Origin: Amphiduros pacificus
Lineage: Eukaryota > Annelida > Polychaeta > Phyllodocida > Hesionidae
Direction of reading: 5' to 3'
DNA length: 64,000 nt
NCBI GenBank assembly: GCA_949316495.1
Contig: OX439000.1
Location: forward strand, 74,344,570 to 74,408,569
Shown here piece after piece: positions 12,501 through 24,469 of this stretch (the stretch's first letter is position 1; each line of letters starts with the position of its first letter). Made by a program: the position numbers and the translations under genes. The notes below the pieces were generated by a model. It ran no database searches. It was not told the origin of the DNA and worked only from the letters and a program-made list of their open reading frames with translations.

Positions 12501-15500
12501 TGACAAGATGGCGCCACTAACAACTTTCAGATTTCAATAATTAAATAAAATGAATCCTGATATTCCAAGTGAGAAAGACATGGCGCAGGTCGATTCAATG
12601 TTCCCCAAATTTTGCATATGGGCCAAGGAGGGACCCATAATGTTATTTATGAAGTGTTTCCCCGGCGCTATTTACGGTGACAAGATGGCGCCACTCACAA
12701 CTTTAAGATTTCAATAATTAAATAAAATGAATCCTGATATTCCAAGTGAAAAAGACATGGCGCAGGTCGATTCAATGTTCCCCAAATTTTGCATACGGGT
12801 CAAGGAGGGTCCCATAATGTTTTTTATGAAGCGTTACCCCGGCGCTATTTACGGTGACAAGATGGCGCCACTCACAACTTTAAGATTTCAATAATTAAAT
12901 AAAATGAATCCTAATATTCCAAGTGAAATAGACGTGGCGCAGGTCGATTCAATGTTCCCCAAATTTTTCAAACGGGCCAAGGAGGGACCCATAATGTCGT
13001 TTATGAAGCGTTTCCCCGGCGCTATTTACGGAGACGAGATGGCGCCACTCACAACTTTCAGATTTCAATAATTAAATAAAATGAATCCTAATATTCCAAG
13101 TGAAAAAGACATGGCGCAGGTCGATTCAATGTTCCCCAAATTTGGTATACGGGTCAAGGAGGGTCCCATAATGTTATTTATGAAGCGTTTCCCCGGCGCT
13201 ATTTACGGTGACAAGATGGCGCCACTCACAACTTTAAGATTTCAATAATTAAATAAAATGAATCCTGATATTCCAAGTGAAAAAGACATGGCGCAGGTCG
13301 ATTCAATGATCCCCAAATTTTGCATACGGGTCAAGGAGGGTCCCATAATGTTATTTATGAAGCGTTACCCCGGCGCTATTTACGGTGACAAGATGGCGCC
13401 ACTCACAACTTTAAGATTTCAATAATTAAATAAAATGAATCCTGATATTCCAAGTGAAATAGACGTGGCGCAGGTCGATTCAATGTTCCCCAAATTTTTC
13501 AAACGGGCCAATGAGGGACCCATAATGTCGTTTATGAAGCGTTTCCCCGGCGCTATTTACGGAGACGAGATGGCGCCACTCACAACTTTCAGATTTCAAT
13601 AATTAAATAAAATGAATCCTAATATTCCAAGTGAAAAAGACATGGCGCAGGTCGATTCAATGTTCCCCAAATTTGGTATACGGGTCAAGGAGGGTCCCAT
13701 AATGTTATTTATGAAGCGTTTGCCCGGCGCTATTTACGGTGACAAGATGGCGCCACTAACAACTTTCAGATTTCAATAATTAAATAAAATGAATCCTGAT
13801 ATTCCAAGTGAAAAAGACATGGCGCAGGTCGATTCAATGTTCCCCAAATTTTGCATACAGGTCAAGGAGGGTCCCATAATGTTATTTATGAAGCGTTTCC
13901 CCGGCGCTATTTACGGTGACAAGATGGCGCCACTAACAACTTTCAGATTTCAATAATTAAATAAAATGAATCCTGATATTCCAAGTGAGAAAGACATGGC
14001 GCAGGTCGATTCAATGTTCCCCAAATTTTGCATATGGGCCAAGGAGGGACCCATATTGTTATTTATGAAGTGTTTCCCCGGCGCTATTTACGGTGACAAG
14101 ATGGCGCCACTCACAACTTTAAGATTTCAATAATTAAATAAAATGAATCCTGATATTCCAAGTGAAAAAGACATGGCGCAGGTCGATTCAATGTTCCCCA
14201 AATTTTGCATACGGGTCAAGGAGGGTCCCATAATGTTATTTATGAAGCGTTTGCCCGGCGCTATTTACGGTGACAAGATGGCGCCACTCACAACTTTAAG
14301 ATTTCAATAATTAAATAAAATGAATCCTGATATTCCAAGTGAAATAGACGTGGCGCAGGTCGATTCAATGTTCCCCAAATTTTTCAAACGGGCCAAAGAG
14401 GGACCCATAATGTCGTTTATGAAGCGTTTTCCCGGCGCTATTTACGGTGACAAGATGGCGCCACTCACAACTTTCAAGTTTAAATAATTAAATAAAATGA
14501 ATCCTGATTTTCCAAGTGAAAAAGACATGGCGCAGGTCGATTCAATGTTCCCCAAATTTGGTATACGGGTCAAGGAGGGTCCCATAATGTTATTTATGAA
14601 GCGTTTCCCCGGCGCTATTTACGGAGACGAGATGGCGCCACTCACAACTTTAATATTTAGATAATTAAATAAAATGAATCCTAATATTCCAAGTGAAAAA
14701 GACATGGCGCAGGTCGATTCAATGTTCCCTAAATTTTGCATATGGGCCAAGGAGGGACCCATTATGTTATTTATGAAGCGTTTCCCCGGCGCTATTCACG
14801 GTGACAAGATGGCGCCACTAACAACTTTCAGATTTCAATAATTAAATAAAATGAATCCTGATATTCCAAGTGAGAAAGACATGGCGCAGGTCGATTCAAT
14901 GTTCCCCAAATTTTGCATATGGGCCAAGGAGGGACCCATAATGTTATTTATGAAGTGTTTCCCCGGCGCTATTTACGGTGACAAGATGGCGCCACTCACA
15001 ACTTTAAGATTTCAATAATTAAATAAAATGAATCCTGATATTCCAAGTGAAAAAGACATGGCGCAGGTCAATTCAATGTTCCCCAAATTTTGCATACGGG
15101 TCAAGGAGGGTCCCATAATGTTATTTATGAAGCGTTACCCCGGCGCTATTTACGGTGACAAGATGGCGCCACTCACAACTTTAAGATTTCAATAATTAGA
15201 TAAAATGAATCCTGATATTCCAAGTGAAATAGACATGGCGCAGGTCGATTCAATATTCCCCAAATTTTTCCAACGGGCCAAGGAGGGACCCATAATGTCG
15301 TTTATGAAGCGTTTTCCCGGCGCTATTTACGGTGACAAGATGGCGCCACTCACAACTTTCAAGTTTAAATAATTAAATAAAATGAATCCTGATTTTCCAA
15401 GTGAAAAAGACATGGCGCAGGTCAATTCAATGTTCCCCAAATTTGGTATACGGGTCAAGGAGGGTCCCATAATGTTATTTATGAAGCGTTTCCCCGGCGC

Positions 15501-18500
15501 TATTTACGGAGACGAGATGGCGCCACTCACAACTTTAATATTTAAATAATTAAATAAAATGAATCCTAATATTCCAAGTGAAAAAGACATGGCGCAGGTC
15601 GATTCAATGTTCCCTAAATTTTGCATATGGGCCAAGGAGGGACCCATTATGTTATTTATGAAGTGTTTCCCCGGCGCTATTTACGGTGACAAGATGGCGC
15701 CACTAACAACTTTCAGATTTCAATAATTAAATAAAATGAATCCTGATATTCCAAGTGAGAAAGACATGGCGCAGGTCGATTCAATGTTCCCCAAATTTTG
15801 CATATGGGCCAAGGAGGGACCCATAATGTTATTTATGAAGTGTTTCCCCGGCGCTATTTACGGTGACAAGATGGCGCCACTCACAACTTTAAGATTTCAA
15901 TAATTAAATAAAATGAATCCTAATATTCCAAGTGAAATAGACGTGGCGCAGGTCGATTCAATGTTCCCCAAATTTTTCAAACGGGCCAAGGAGGGACCCA
16001 TAATGTCGTTTATGAAGCGTTTCCCCGGCGCTATTTACGGAGACGAGATGGCGCCACTCACAACTTTCAGATTTCAATAATTAAATAAAATGAATCCTAA
16101 TATTCCAAGTGAAAAAGACATGGCGCAGGTCGATTCAATGTTCCCCAAATTTGGTATACGGGTCAAGGAGGGTCCCATAATGTTATTTATGAAGCGTTTC
16201 CCCGGCGCTATTTACGGTGACAAGATGGCGCCACTCACAACTTTAAGATTTCAATAATTAAATAAAATGAATCCTAATATTCCAAGTGAAATAGACGTGG
16301 CGCAGGTCGATTCAATGTTCCCTAAATTTTGCATATGGGCCAAGGAGGGACCCATTATGTTATATATGAAGTGTTTCCCCGGCGCTATTTACGGTGACAA
16401 GATGGCGCCACTAACAACTTTCAGATTTCAATAATTAAATAAAATGAATCCTGATATTCCAAGTGAGAAAGACATGGCGCAGGTCGATTCAATGTTCCCC
16501 AAATTTTGCATATGGGCCAAGGAGGGACCCATAATGTTATTTATGAAGTGTTTCCCCGGCGCTATTTACGGTGACAAGATGGCGCCACTCACAACTTTAA
16601 GATTTCAATAATTAAATAAAATGAATCCTAATATTCCAAGTGAAATAGACGTGGCGCAGGTCGATTCAATGTTCCCCAAATTTTTCAAACGGGCCAAGGA
16701 GGGACCCATAATGTCGTTTATGAAGCGTTTCCCCGGCGCTATTTACGGAGACGAGATGGCGCCACTCACAACTTTCAGATTTCAATAATTAAATAAAATG
16801 AATCCTAATATTCCAAGTGAAAAAGACATGGCGCAGGTCGATTCAATGTTCCCCAAATTTGGTATACGGGTCAAGGAGGGTCCCATAATGTTATTTATGA
16901 AGCGTTTCCCCGGCGCTATTTACGGTGACAAGATGGCGCCACTCACAACTTTAAGATTTCAATAATTAAATAAAATGAATCCTGATATTCCAAGTGAAAA
17001 AGACATGGCGCAGGTCGATTCAATGATCCCCAAATTTTGCATACGGGTCAAGGAGGGTCCCATAATGTTATTTATGAAGCGTTACCCCGGCGCTATTTAC
17101 GGTGACAAGATGGCGCCACTCACAACTTTAAGATTTCAATAATTAAATAAAATGAATCCTGATATTCCAAGTGAAATAGACGTGGCGCAGGTCGATTCAA
17201 TGTTCCCCAAATTTTTCAAACGGGCCAATGAGGGACCCATAATGTCGTTTATGAAGCGTTTCCCCGGCGCTATTTACGGAGACGAGATGGCGCCACTCAC
17301 AACTTTCAGATTTCAATAATTAAATAAAATGAATCCTAATATTCCAAGTGAAAAAGACATGGCGCAGGTCGATTCAATGTTCCCCAAATTTGGTATACGG
17401 GTCAAGGAGGGTCCCATAATGTTATTTATGAAGCGTTTGCCCGGCGCTATTTACGGTGACAAGATGGCGCCACTCACAACTTTAAGATTTCAATAATTAA
17501 ATAAAATGAATCCTGATATTCCAAGTGAAAAAGACATGGCGCAGGTCGATTCAATGTTCCCCAAATTTTGGGTGAAGGAGGGTCCCATAATGTTATTTAT
17601 GAAGCGTTTCCCCGGCGCTATTTACGGTGACAAGATGGCGCCACTCACAACTTTAAGATTTCTATAGTTAATTGAAATTAATCCTAATATTCCAAGTGAA
17701 AAAGACATGGCGCAGGTCGATTCAATGTTCCCCAAATTTTGCATATGGGCCAAGGAGGGACCCATTATGTTATTAATGAAATGTTGCCCCAGCGCTATTT
17801 ACTGTGACAAGATGGCGCCACTCACAACTTTAAGATTTCAATAATTAAATAAAATGAATCCCGATATTCCAAGTGAAAAAGACATGGCGCAGGTCGATTC
17901 AATGTTCCCCAAATTTTGCATACGGGTCAAGGAGGGTCCCATAATGTTATTTATGAAGCGTTTCCCCGGCGCTATTCACGGTGACAAGATGGCGCCACTC
18001 ACAACTTTAAGATTTCAATAATTAAATAAAATGAATCCTGATATTCCAAGTGAAAAAGACATGGCGCAGGTCGATTCAATGTTCCCCAAATTTTGCATCC
18101 GGGTCAAGGAGGGTCCCATAATGTTATTTATGAAGCGTTTCCCCGGCGCTATTTACGGTGACAAGATGGCGCCACTAACAACTTTCAGATTTCAATAATT
18201 AAATAAAATGAATCCTGATATTCCAAGTGAGAAAGACATGGCGCAGGTCGATTCAATGTTCCCCAAATTGTGCATATGGGCCAAGGAGGGACCCATAATG
18301 TTATTTATGAAGTGTTTCCCCGGCGCTATTTACGGTGACAAGATGGCGCCACTCACAACTTTAAGATTTCAATAATTAAATAAAATGAATCCTGATATTC
18401 CAAGTGAAAAACACATGGCGCAGGTCGATTCAATGTTCCCCAAATTTTGCATACGGGTCAAGGAGGGTCCCATAATGTTATTTGTGAAGCGTTACCCCGG

Positions 18501-20760
18501 CGCTATTTACGGTGACAAGATGGCGCCACTCACAACTTTAAGATTTCAATAATTAAATAAAATGAATCCTGATATTCCAAGTGAAATAGACGTGGCGCAG
18601 GTCGATTCAATGTTCCCCAAATTTTTCAAACGGGCCAAGGAGGGACCCATAATGTCGTTTATGAAGCGTTTTCCCGGCGCTATTTACGGAGACGAGATGG
18701 CGCCACTCACAACTTTAATATTTAAATAATTAAATAAAATGAATCCTAATATTCCAAGTGAAAAAGACATGGCGCAGGTCGATTCAATGTTCCCCAAATT
18801 TGGTATACGGGTCAAGGAGGGTCCCATAATGTTATTTATGAAGCGTTTCCCCGGCGCTATTTACGGTGACAAGATGGCGCCACTCACAACTTTCAGATTT
18901 CAATAATTAAATAAAATGAATCCTGATATTCCAAGTGAAAAAGACATGGCGCAGGTCGATTCAATGTTCCCCAAATTTTGCATACGGGTCAAGGAGGGTC
19001 CCATAATGTTATTTATAAAGCGTTACCCCGGCGCTATTTACGGTGACAAGATGGCGCCACTCACAACTTTAAGATTTCAATAATTAAATAAAATGAATCC
19101 TGATATTCCAAGTGAGAAAGACATGGCGCAGGTCGATTCAATGTTCCCCAAATTTTTTAAACATGCCAAAGAGGGACCCATAATGTCGTTTATGAAGCGT
19201 TTTCCCGGCACTATTTACGGTGACAAGATGGCGCCACTCACAACTTTCAAGTTTAAATAATTAAATAAAATGAATCCTGATTTTCCAAGTGAAAAAGACA
19301 TGGCGCAGGTCGATTCAATGTTCCCCAAATTTGGTATACGGGTCAAGGAGGGTCCCATAATGTTATTTATGAAGCGTTTGCCCGGCGCTATTTACGGTGA
19401 CAAGATGGCGCCACTCACAACTTTAATATTTAAATAATTAAATAAAATGAATCCTAATATTCCAAGTGAAAAAGACATGGCGCAGGTCGATTCAATGTTC
19501 CCTAAATTTTGCATATGGGCCAAGATAGGAACCCATTATGTTATTTATGCAGTGTTTCCCCGGCGCTATTTACGGTGACAAGATGGCGCCACTCACAACT
19601 TTAAGATTTCAATAATTAAATAAAATGAATCCTGATATTCCAAGTGAAAAAGACATGGCGCAGGTCGATTCAATGTTCCCCAAATTTTGCATACGGGTCA
19701 AGGAGGGTCCCATAATGTTATTTATGAAGCGTTTCCCCGGCGCTATTTACGGTGACAAGATGGCGCCACTAACAACTTTCAGATTTCAATAATTAAATAA
19801 AATGAATCCTAATATTCCAAGTGAAAAAGACATGGCGCAGGTCGATTCAATGTTCCCCAAATTTGGTATACGGGTCAAGGAGGGTCCCATAATGTTATTT
19901 ATGAAGCGTTTCCCCGGCGCTATTTACGGTGACAAGATGGCGCCACTCACAACTTTAAGATTTCAATAATTAAATAAAATGAATCCTGATATTCCAAGTG
20001 AAAAAGACATGGCGCAGGTCGATTCAATGTTCCCCAAATTTTGCATACGGGTCAAGGACGGTCCCATAATGTTATTTATGAAGCGTTACCCCGGCGCTAT
20101 TTACGGTGACAAGATGGCGCCACTCACAACTTTAAGATTTCAATAATTAAATAAAATGAATCCTGATATTCCAAGTGAAATAGACGTGGCGCAGGTCGAT
20201 TCAATGTTCCCCAAATTTTTCAAACGGGCCAAAGAGGGACCCATAATGTCGTTTATGAAGCGTTTTCCCGGCGCTATTTACGGTGACAAGATGGCGCCAC
20301 TCACAACTTTCAAGTTTAAATAATTAAATAAAATGAATCCTGATTTTTGAAGTGAAAAAGACATGGCGCAGGTCGATTCAATGTTCCCCAAATTTTGCAT
20401 ACGGGTCAAGGATGGTCCCATAATGTTATTTATGAAGCGTTTCCCTGGTGCTATTTACGGAGATGAGATGGCGCCACTCACAACTTTAATATTTAAATAA
20501 TTAAATAAAATGAATCCTAATATTCCAAGTGAAAAAGACATGGCGCAGGTCGATTCAATGTTTCCCAAATTTGGTATACGGGTCAAGGAGGGTCCCATAA
20601 TGTTATTTATGAAGCGTTTCCCCGGCGCTATTTACGGATACGAGATGGCGCCACTCACAACTTTAAGATTTCAATAATTAAATAAAATGAATCCTAATAT
20701 TCCAAGTGAAAAAGGCATGGCGCAGGTCGATTCAATGTTCCCCAAATTTGGCATACGGGT
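3559..20760 (+). repeat. 177 bp satellite array, plus-oriented arm (~97 monomers)
   Basis: The motif CGGCGCTATTTACGG recurs every 177 bp (for example near 3636, 3813, 3990, 4167). Monomers differ in a limited set of variants: GCATACGGG, GCATATGGG, TTCAAACGG or GGTATACGG at one site, and AAGATTTCAA, CAGATTTCAA or CAAGTTTAAA at another. Each monomer holds an AAGATGGCGCC motif. Short frames through the array are by-products of the repeat and not genes. Confidence 0.95.
3650..15895 (+). repeat. 3,363 bp higher-order repeat (19 x 177 bp), ~3.6 copies
   Basis: Diagnostic variants recur at exactly 3,363 bp: the rare GCTATTCACGG is at 4702, 8065, 11428 and 14791 (approximate starts), and GACATGGTGCAGG is at ~7089 and ~10452. 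The copies run about 3650-7012, 7013-10375, 10376-13738 and 13739-15895. The fourth is broken near 15.9 kb by loss of about two monomers, after which the order is rearranged. Copies differ by only a few substitutions, which indicates recent block amplification. Confidence 0.88.
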
Positions 20761-23017
20761 TTAATTATTGAAATCTTAAAAGTTGTGAATGGCGCCATCT
20801 TGTCACCGTAAATAGCGCCGGGGAAACACTTCATAAATAACATTATGGGACCCTCCTTGACCCGTATGCTTTTGGGGAACATTGAATCGACCTGCGCCAT
20901 GTCTTTTTCACTTGGAATATCAGGATTCATTTTATTTAATTATTGAAATCTTAAAGTTGTGAGTGGCTCTGTCTTGTCACTGTAAATAGCGCCGGGGAAA
21001 CGCTTCATAAATAACATTATGGGACCATCCTTGACCGGTATCTAAAATTTGGGGAACATTGAATCGACCTGCGCCATGTCTTTTTCACTTGGAATATCAG
21101 GATTAATTTATTTAATTATTGAAATCTTAAAGTTGTGAGTGGCGCCATCTTGTCACCGTAAATAGCGCCGGGGAAACGCTTCATAAATAACATTATGGGT
21201 CCCTCCTTGGCCCATAGGCAAACTTTGGGGAACATTAAATCGACCTGTGCTATGTCTTTTTCACTTGGAATATCAGGATTCATTTTATTTAATTATTGAA
21301 ATCTTAAAGTTGTGAGTGGCGCCATCTTGTCACCGTAAATAGCGCCGGGGAAACGCTTCATAAATAACATTATGGGTCCCTCCTTGACTCGTATGCAAAA
21401 TTTGGGGAACATTGAATTGACCTGCGCCATGTCTTTTTCACTTGGAATATCAGGATTCATTTTATTTAATTATTGAAATCTTAAAGTTGTGAGTGGCGCC
21501 ATCTTGTCACCGTAAATAGCGCCGGGGAAACGCTTCATAAATAACATTATGGGACTCTCCTTGACCCGTATGCAAAATTTGGGGAACATTGAATCGACCT
21601 GCGCCATGTCTTTTTCACTTGGAATATTAGGATTCATTTTATTTAATTATTTAAATCTGACAGTTGTGAGTGGCGCCATCTTGTCACCGTAAATAGCGCC
21701 GGGAAAACGCTTCATAAATAACATTATGGGACTCTCCTTGACCCGTATGCAAAATTTGGGGAACATTGAATCGACCTGCGCCATGTCTTTTTCACTTGGA
21801 ATATTAGGATTCATTTTATTTAATTATTTAAATCTGAAAGTTGTGAGTGGCGCCATCTTGTCACCGTAAATAGCGCCGGGGAAACGCTTCATAAATGACA
21901 TTATGGGTCCCTCCTTGGCCCGTATGCCAAATTTGGGAAACATTGAATCGACCTGCGCCATGTCTTTTTCACTTGGAATATCAGGATTCATTTTATTTAA
22001 TTATTGAAATCTTAAAGTTGTGAGTGGCGCCATCTTGTCACCGTAAATAGCGCCGGGAAAACGCTTCATAAATAACATTATGGGACTCTCCTTGACCCGT
22101 ATGCAAAATTTGGGGAACATTGAATCGACCTGCGCCATGTCTTTTTCACTTGGAATATTAGGATTCATTTTATTTAATTATTTAAATCTGAAAGTTGTGA
22201 GTGGCGCCATCTTGTCACCGTAAATAGCGCCGGGGAAACGCTTCATAAATGACATTATGGGTCCCTCCTTGGCCCGTATGCCAAATTTGGGAAACATTGA
22301 ATCGACCTGCGCCACGTCTATTTCACTTGGAATATCAGGATTCATTCTATTTAATTATTTAAATCTTAAAGTTGTGAGTGGCGCCATCTTGTCACCGTAA
22401 ATAGCGCCGGGGAAACGCTTCATAAATAACATGATGGGACCCTCCTTGACCCACGTGCAAAATTTGAGGAACATTGAATCGACCTGCGCTATGTCTTTTT
22501 CACTTGGAATATCAGGATTCATTTTATTTAATTATTTAAATCTGAAAGTTGTGAGTGGCGCCATCTTGTCACCGTAAATAGCGCCGGGGAAACGCTTCAT
22601 AAATAACATTATGGGACCCTCCTTGACCCGTATGCAAAATTTGGGGAACATTGAATCGACCTGCGCCATGTCTTTTTCACTTGGAATATCAGGATTCATT
22701 TTATTTAATTATTGAAATCTTAAAGTTGTGAGTGGCGCCATCTTGTCAGCGTAAATAGCGCCGGGGAAAAGCTTCATAAATGACATTATGGGTCCCTCCT
22801 TGGCCCGTATGCAAAATTTGGAGAACATTGAATTGACCTGCGCCACGTCTATTTCACTTGGAATATCAGGATTCATTTTATTTAATTATTGAAATCTTAA
22901 AGTTGTGAGTGGCGCAATCTTGTCACCGTAAATAGCGCCGGGGAAACGCTTCATAAATGACATAATGGGACCCTCCTTGACCCGTATACCAAATTTGGTG
23001 AACATTGAATCGACCTG
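20761..23017 (-). repeat. 177 bp satellite, inverted arm (~13 monomers)
   Basis: From 20761 the same monomer is read on the opposite strand (TTAATTATTGAAATC, then GGCGCCATCTTGTCACCG). The switch occurs inside a monomer, directly after GCATACGGG, with no spacer or unique core. Monomers here are more diverged from one another than those inside the 3,363 bp blocks. Confidence 0.93.
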
Positions 23018-23227
23018 CACTTGTTTTTTTACCCCTTGTTTAAATTATATTTTGGTTTTTATTATTATTATAATTTCCTTTCACATATTATGGCACAAAA
23101 TTCAGCTCGGTCATATTTGGAACATAATTTTGGAAATCTGACATGTTGACATAATTTACTACAAATTTAGGAAAAAATTTGAATAATGAACTGTGAATAG
23201 TGAATAAGTAACAAAGTTCACACACAT
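23018..23227 (-). repeat. Right terminal inverted repeat (unique part, 210 bp)
   Basis: This is the mirror of 3349-3558. It ends GTTCACACACAT, directly followed by the second GATAAATGA. Confidence 0.92.
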
Positions 23228-23236
23228 GATAAATGA
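23228..23236. repeat. Right 9 bp target-site duplication
   Basis: This is the second GATAAATGA, followed by TGTCTATTTTGATG exactly as in the unoccupied sites of copies 1 and 3. Confidence 0.9.
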
Positions 23237-23691
23237 TGTCTATTTTGATGTCTATTTTCTATTTTATTGATGCATGATGCAATTTTCAGCCATTGTTGTT
23301 TCAATGCTTTCACAGCTTGGCTACAACTATTACAAATGATATTGACCCTAACACAATACATGCGAATGCACTCCCTACTATGCCCTATTCAATATTGTGA
23401 TCCTACGACTATTCCTTACTCCACTGTTGCTCCTCCAAAGTCAGGTAGATTCTCTAATGGAAAATGTATTGTTATTCACCATCTGCTGAACACCCATTGT
23501 CCACTTTAAGTTACACAACTAAATTGAAGAACCTGTGAATGACACATCTTTGCTAATCGCAAACTTCCCACATGTTATGTGAAGTTATATACATAATACT
23601 ATATACATAATTAATCATTGGTGTTTCATATAGCAGCACCACAATATAGACAGACTGAACTATGGAGTTATAAAGGGTACTGAAGCTATCA
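23228..23691 (+). repeat. Tandem host segment, copy 2, right part (internally deleted)
   Basis: It resumes copy 2 after the transposon. At about 23270 the sequence jumps from the equivalent of ~216 in copy 1 to the equivalent of ~1960, joining at a short TGATGC-type homology. The ~775 bp segment of copy 1 is also missing here, so copy 2 is a strongly shortened unit. Confidence 0.8.
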
Positions 23692-24064
23692 TATGTTATT
23701 CCACCATATGCCATATCCTTTGCAAGTACTAGTCCAAAAGCTCTGTTATGTTGACCAGAGCTCAGTTAGTAGCACAAGACTGAATTACTTGTATTTGTCC
23801 ATTACCTTAAAGGGATTAAGCAACGATTTTGAAAAAAAACCATTAAAATTCACAAATTGGTGATAAATGATGTCTATTTTGATGTCTAATTTCTATTTTA
23901 TTGATGCATCCCCATGTTTGCCTGTTAATTCTATTTTAACAAGACCCTAATCTATTGCCCCTTTATGAAAGCACACTTCTTTCTTGGCGTCATTTTTATG
24001 TGGAGTGTGACCAAAGAGACACTGAAAGGTAAAATGACGTAATAAGAGTATGGCAATATGCTTA

Positions 24065-24160
24065 TGACGTCATCAATGTTATTGTCCTTTGAATAGTACC
24101 AAAGTGACGTCAAACAGTTCTACCCTACTTTGAGCCTCAATTGAGGTCAAATAAAGTTCA
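24065..24160 (+). promoter_or_regulatory. CRE pair and DR5-like element (copy 3)
   Basis: TGACGTCA is present at 24065-24072 and 24115-24122. The first octamer of the copy-1 trio has decayed here to TGACGTAA (near 24035). The DR5-like AGGTCA-N5-AGTTCA lies at 24144-24160. Retention of two octamers and the direct repeat in both copies is weak support for function; common descent alone could explain it. Confidence 0.35.
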
Positions 24161-24469
24161 CGCTACCTGTGTTTACCAGTCACAAATTGTAGAATTAATG
24201 CTTAATACCTTTAATAATATTATAATGTCAGAATCATCAAACTTGAATCTATTCTTCATTCTTTTCACAAAGTTAGGTCAAAATGCACTTGTTTTCTATG
24301 AATGGGTTCACGATTTTAACCACAACATCAGCACCATACCACTTTTAAAGCAGATGTTGATGAGCTTCACCAAACATTGCCGGGCTTCAGCATTTTTCAA
24401 CACCTGATCAAACCACTGGCTTTTCCATCTGCTTTGTGGTAAGTATACAGCAATACCTGACTCTATATT

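Larger units (their letters stand above)
3349..23227. mobile_element. Giant foldback-type DNA transposon with satellite arms (non-autonomous)
   Basis: The 19,879 bp element is bounded by perfect 210 bp terminal inverted repeats (ends ATGTGTGTGAAC / GTTCACACACAT) and the 9 bp duplication GATAAATGA. Between the ends is nothing but a 177 bp satellite: ~97 direct monomers (3559-20760), then an abrupt switch to ~13 inverted monomers (20761-23017). No reading frame encodes a transposase, so it would need one supplied in trans. Long inverted repeats rich in tandem repeats plus a 9 bp duplication recall Drosophila Foldback and the MuDR/Rehavkus-like groups; the superfamily assignment is inference. 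The inverted-repeat identity extends ~60 bp into the first monomer on each side, suggesting recent insertion or gene conversion. An alternative for the interior is later expansion of originally short arms. Confidence 0.88.

Noticed and set aside
20694-20930. Minus-strand frame of 78 codons at the arm switch
   Set aside because: It is translated from 177 bp satellite monomers; no protein features.
3349-23227. Autonomous transposon or virus-like element as an explanation for the 19.9 kb insertion
   Set aside because: No coding sequence of any kind lies between the ends, and the 9 bp duplication and repeat-built arms fit a foldback-type non-autonomous element.
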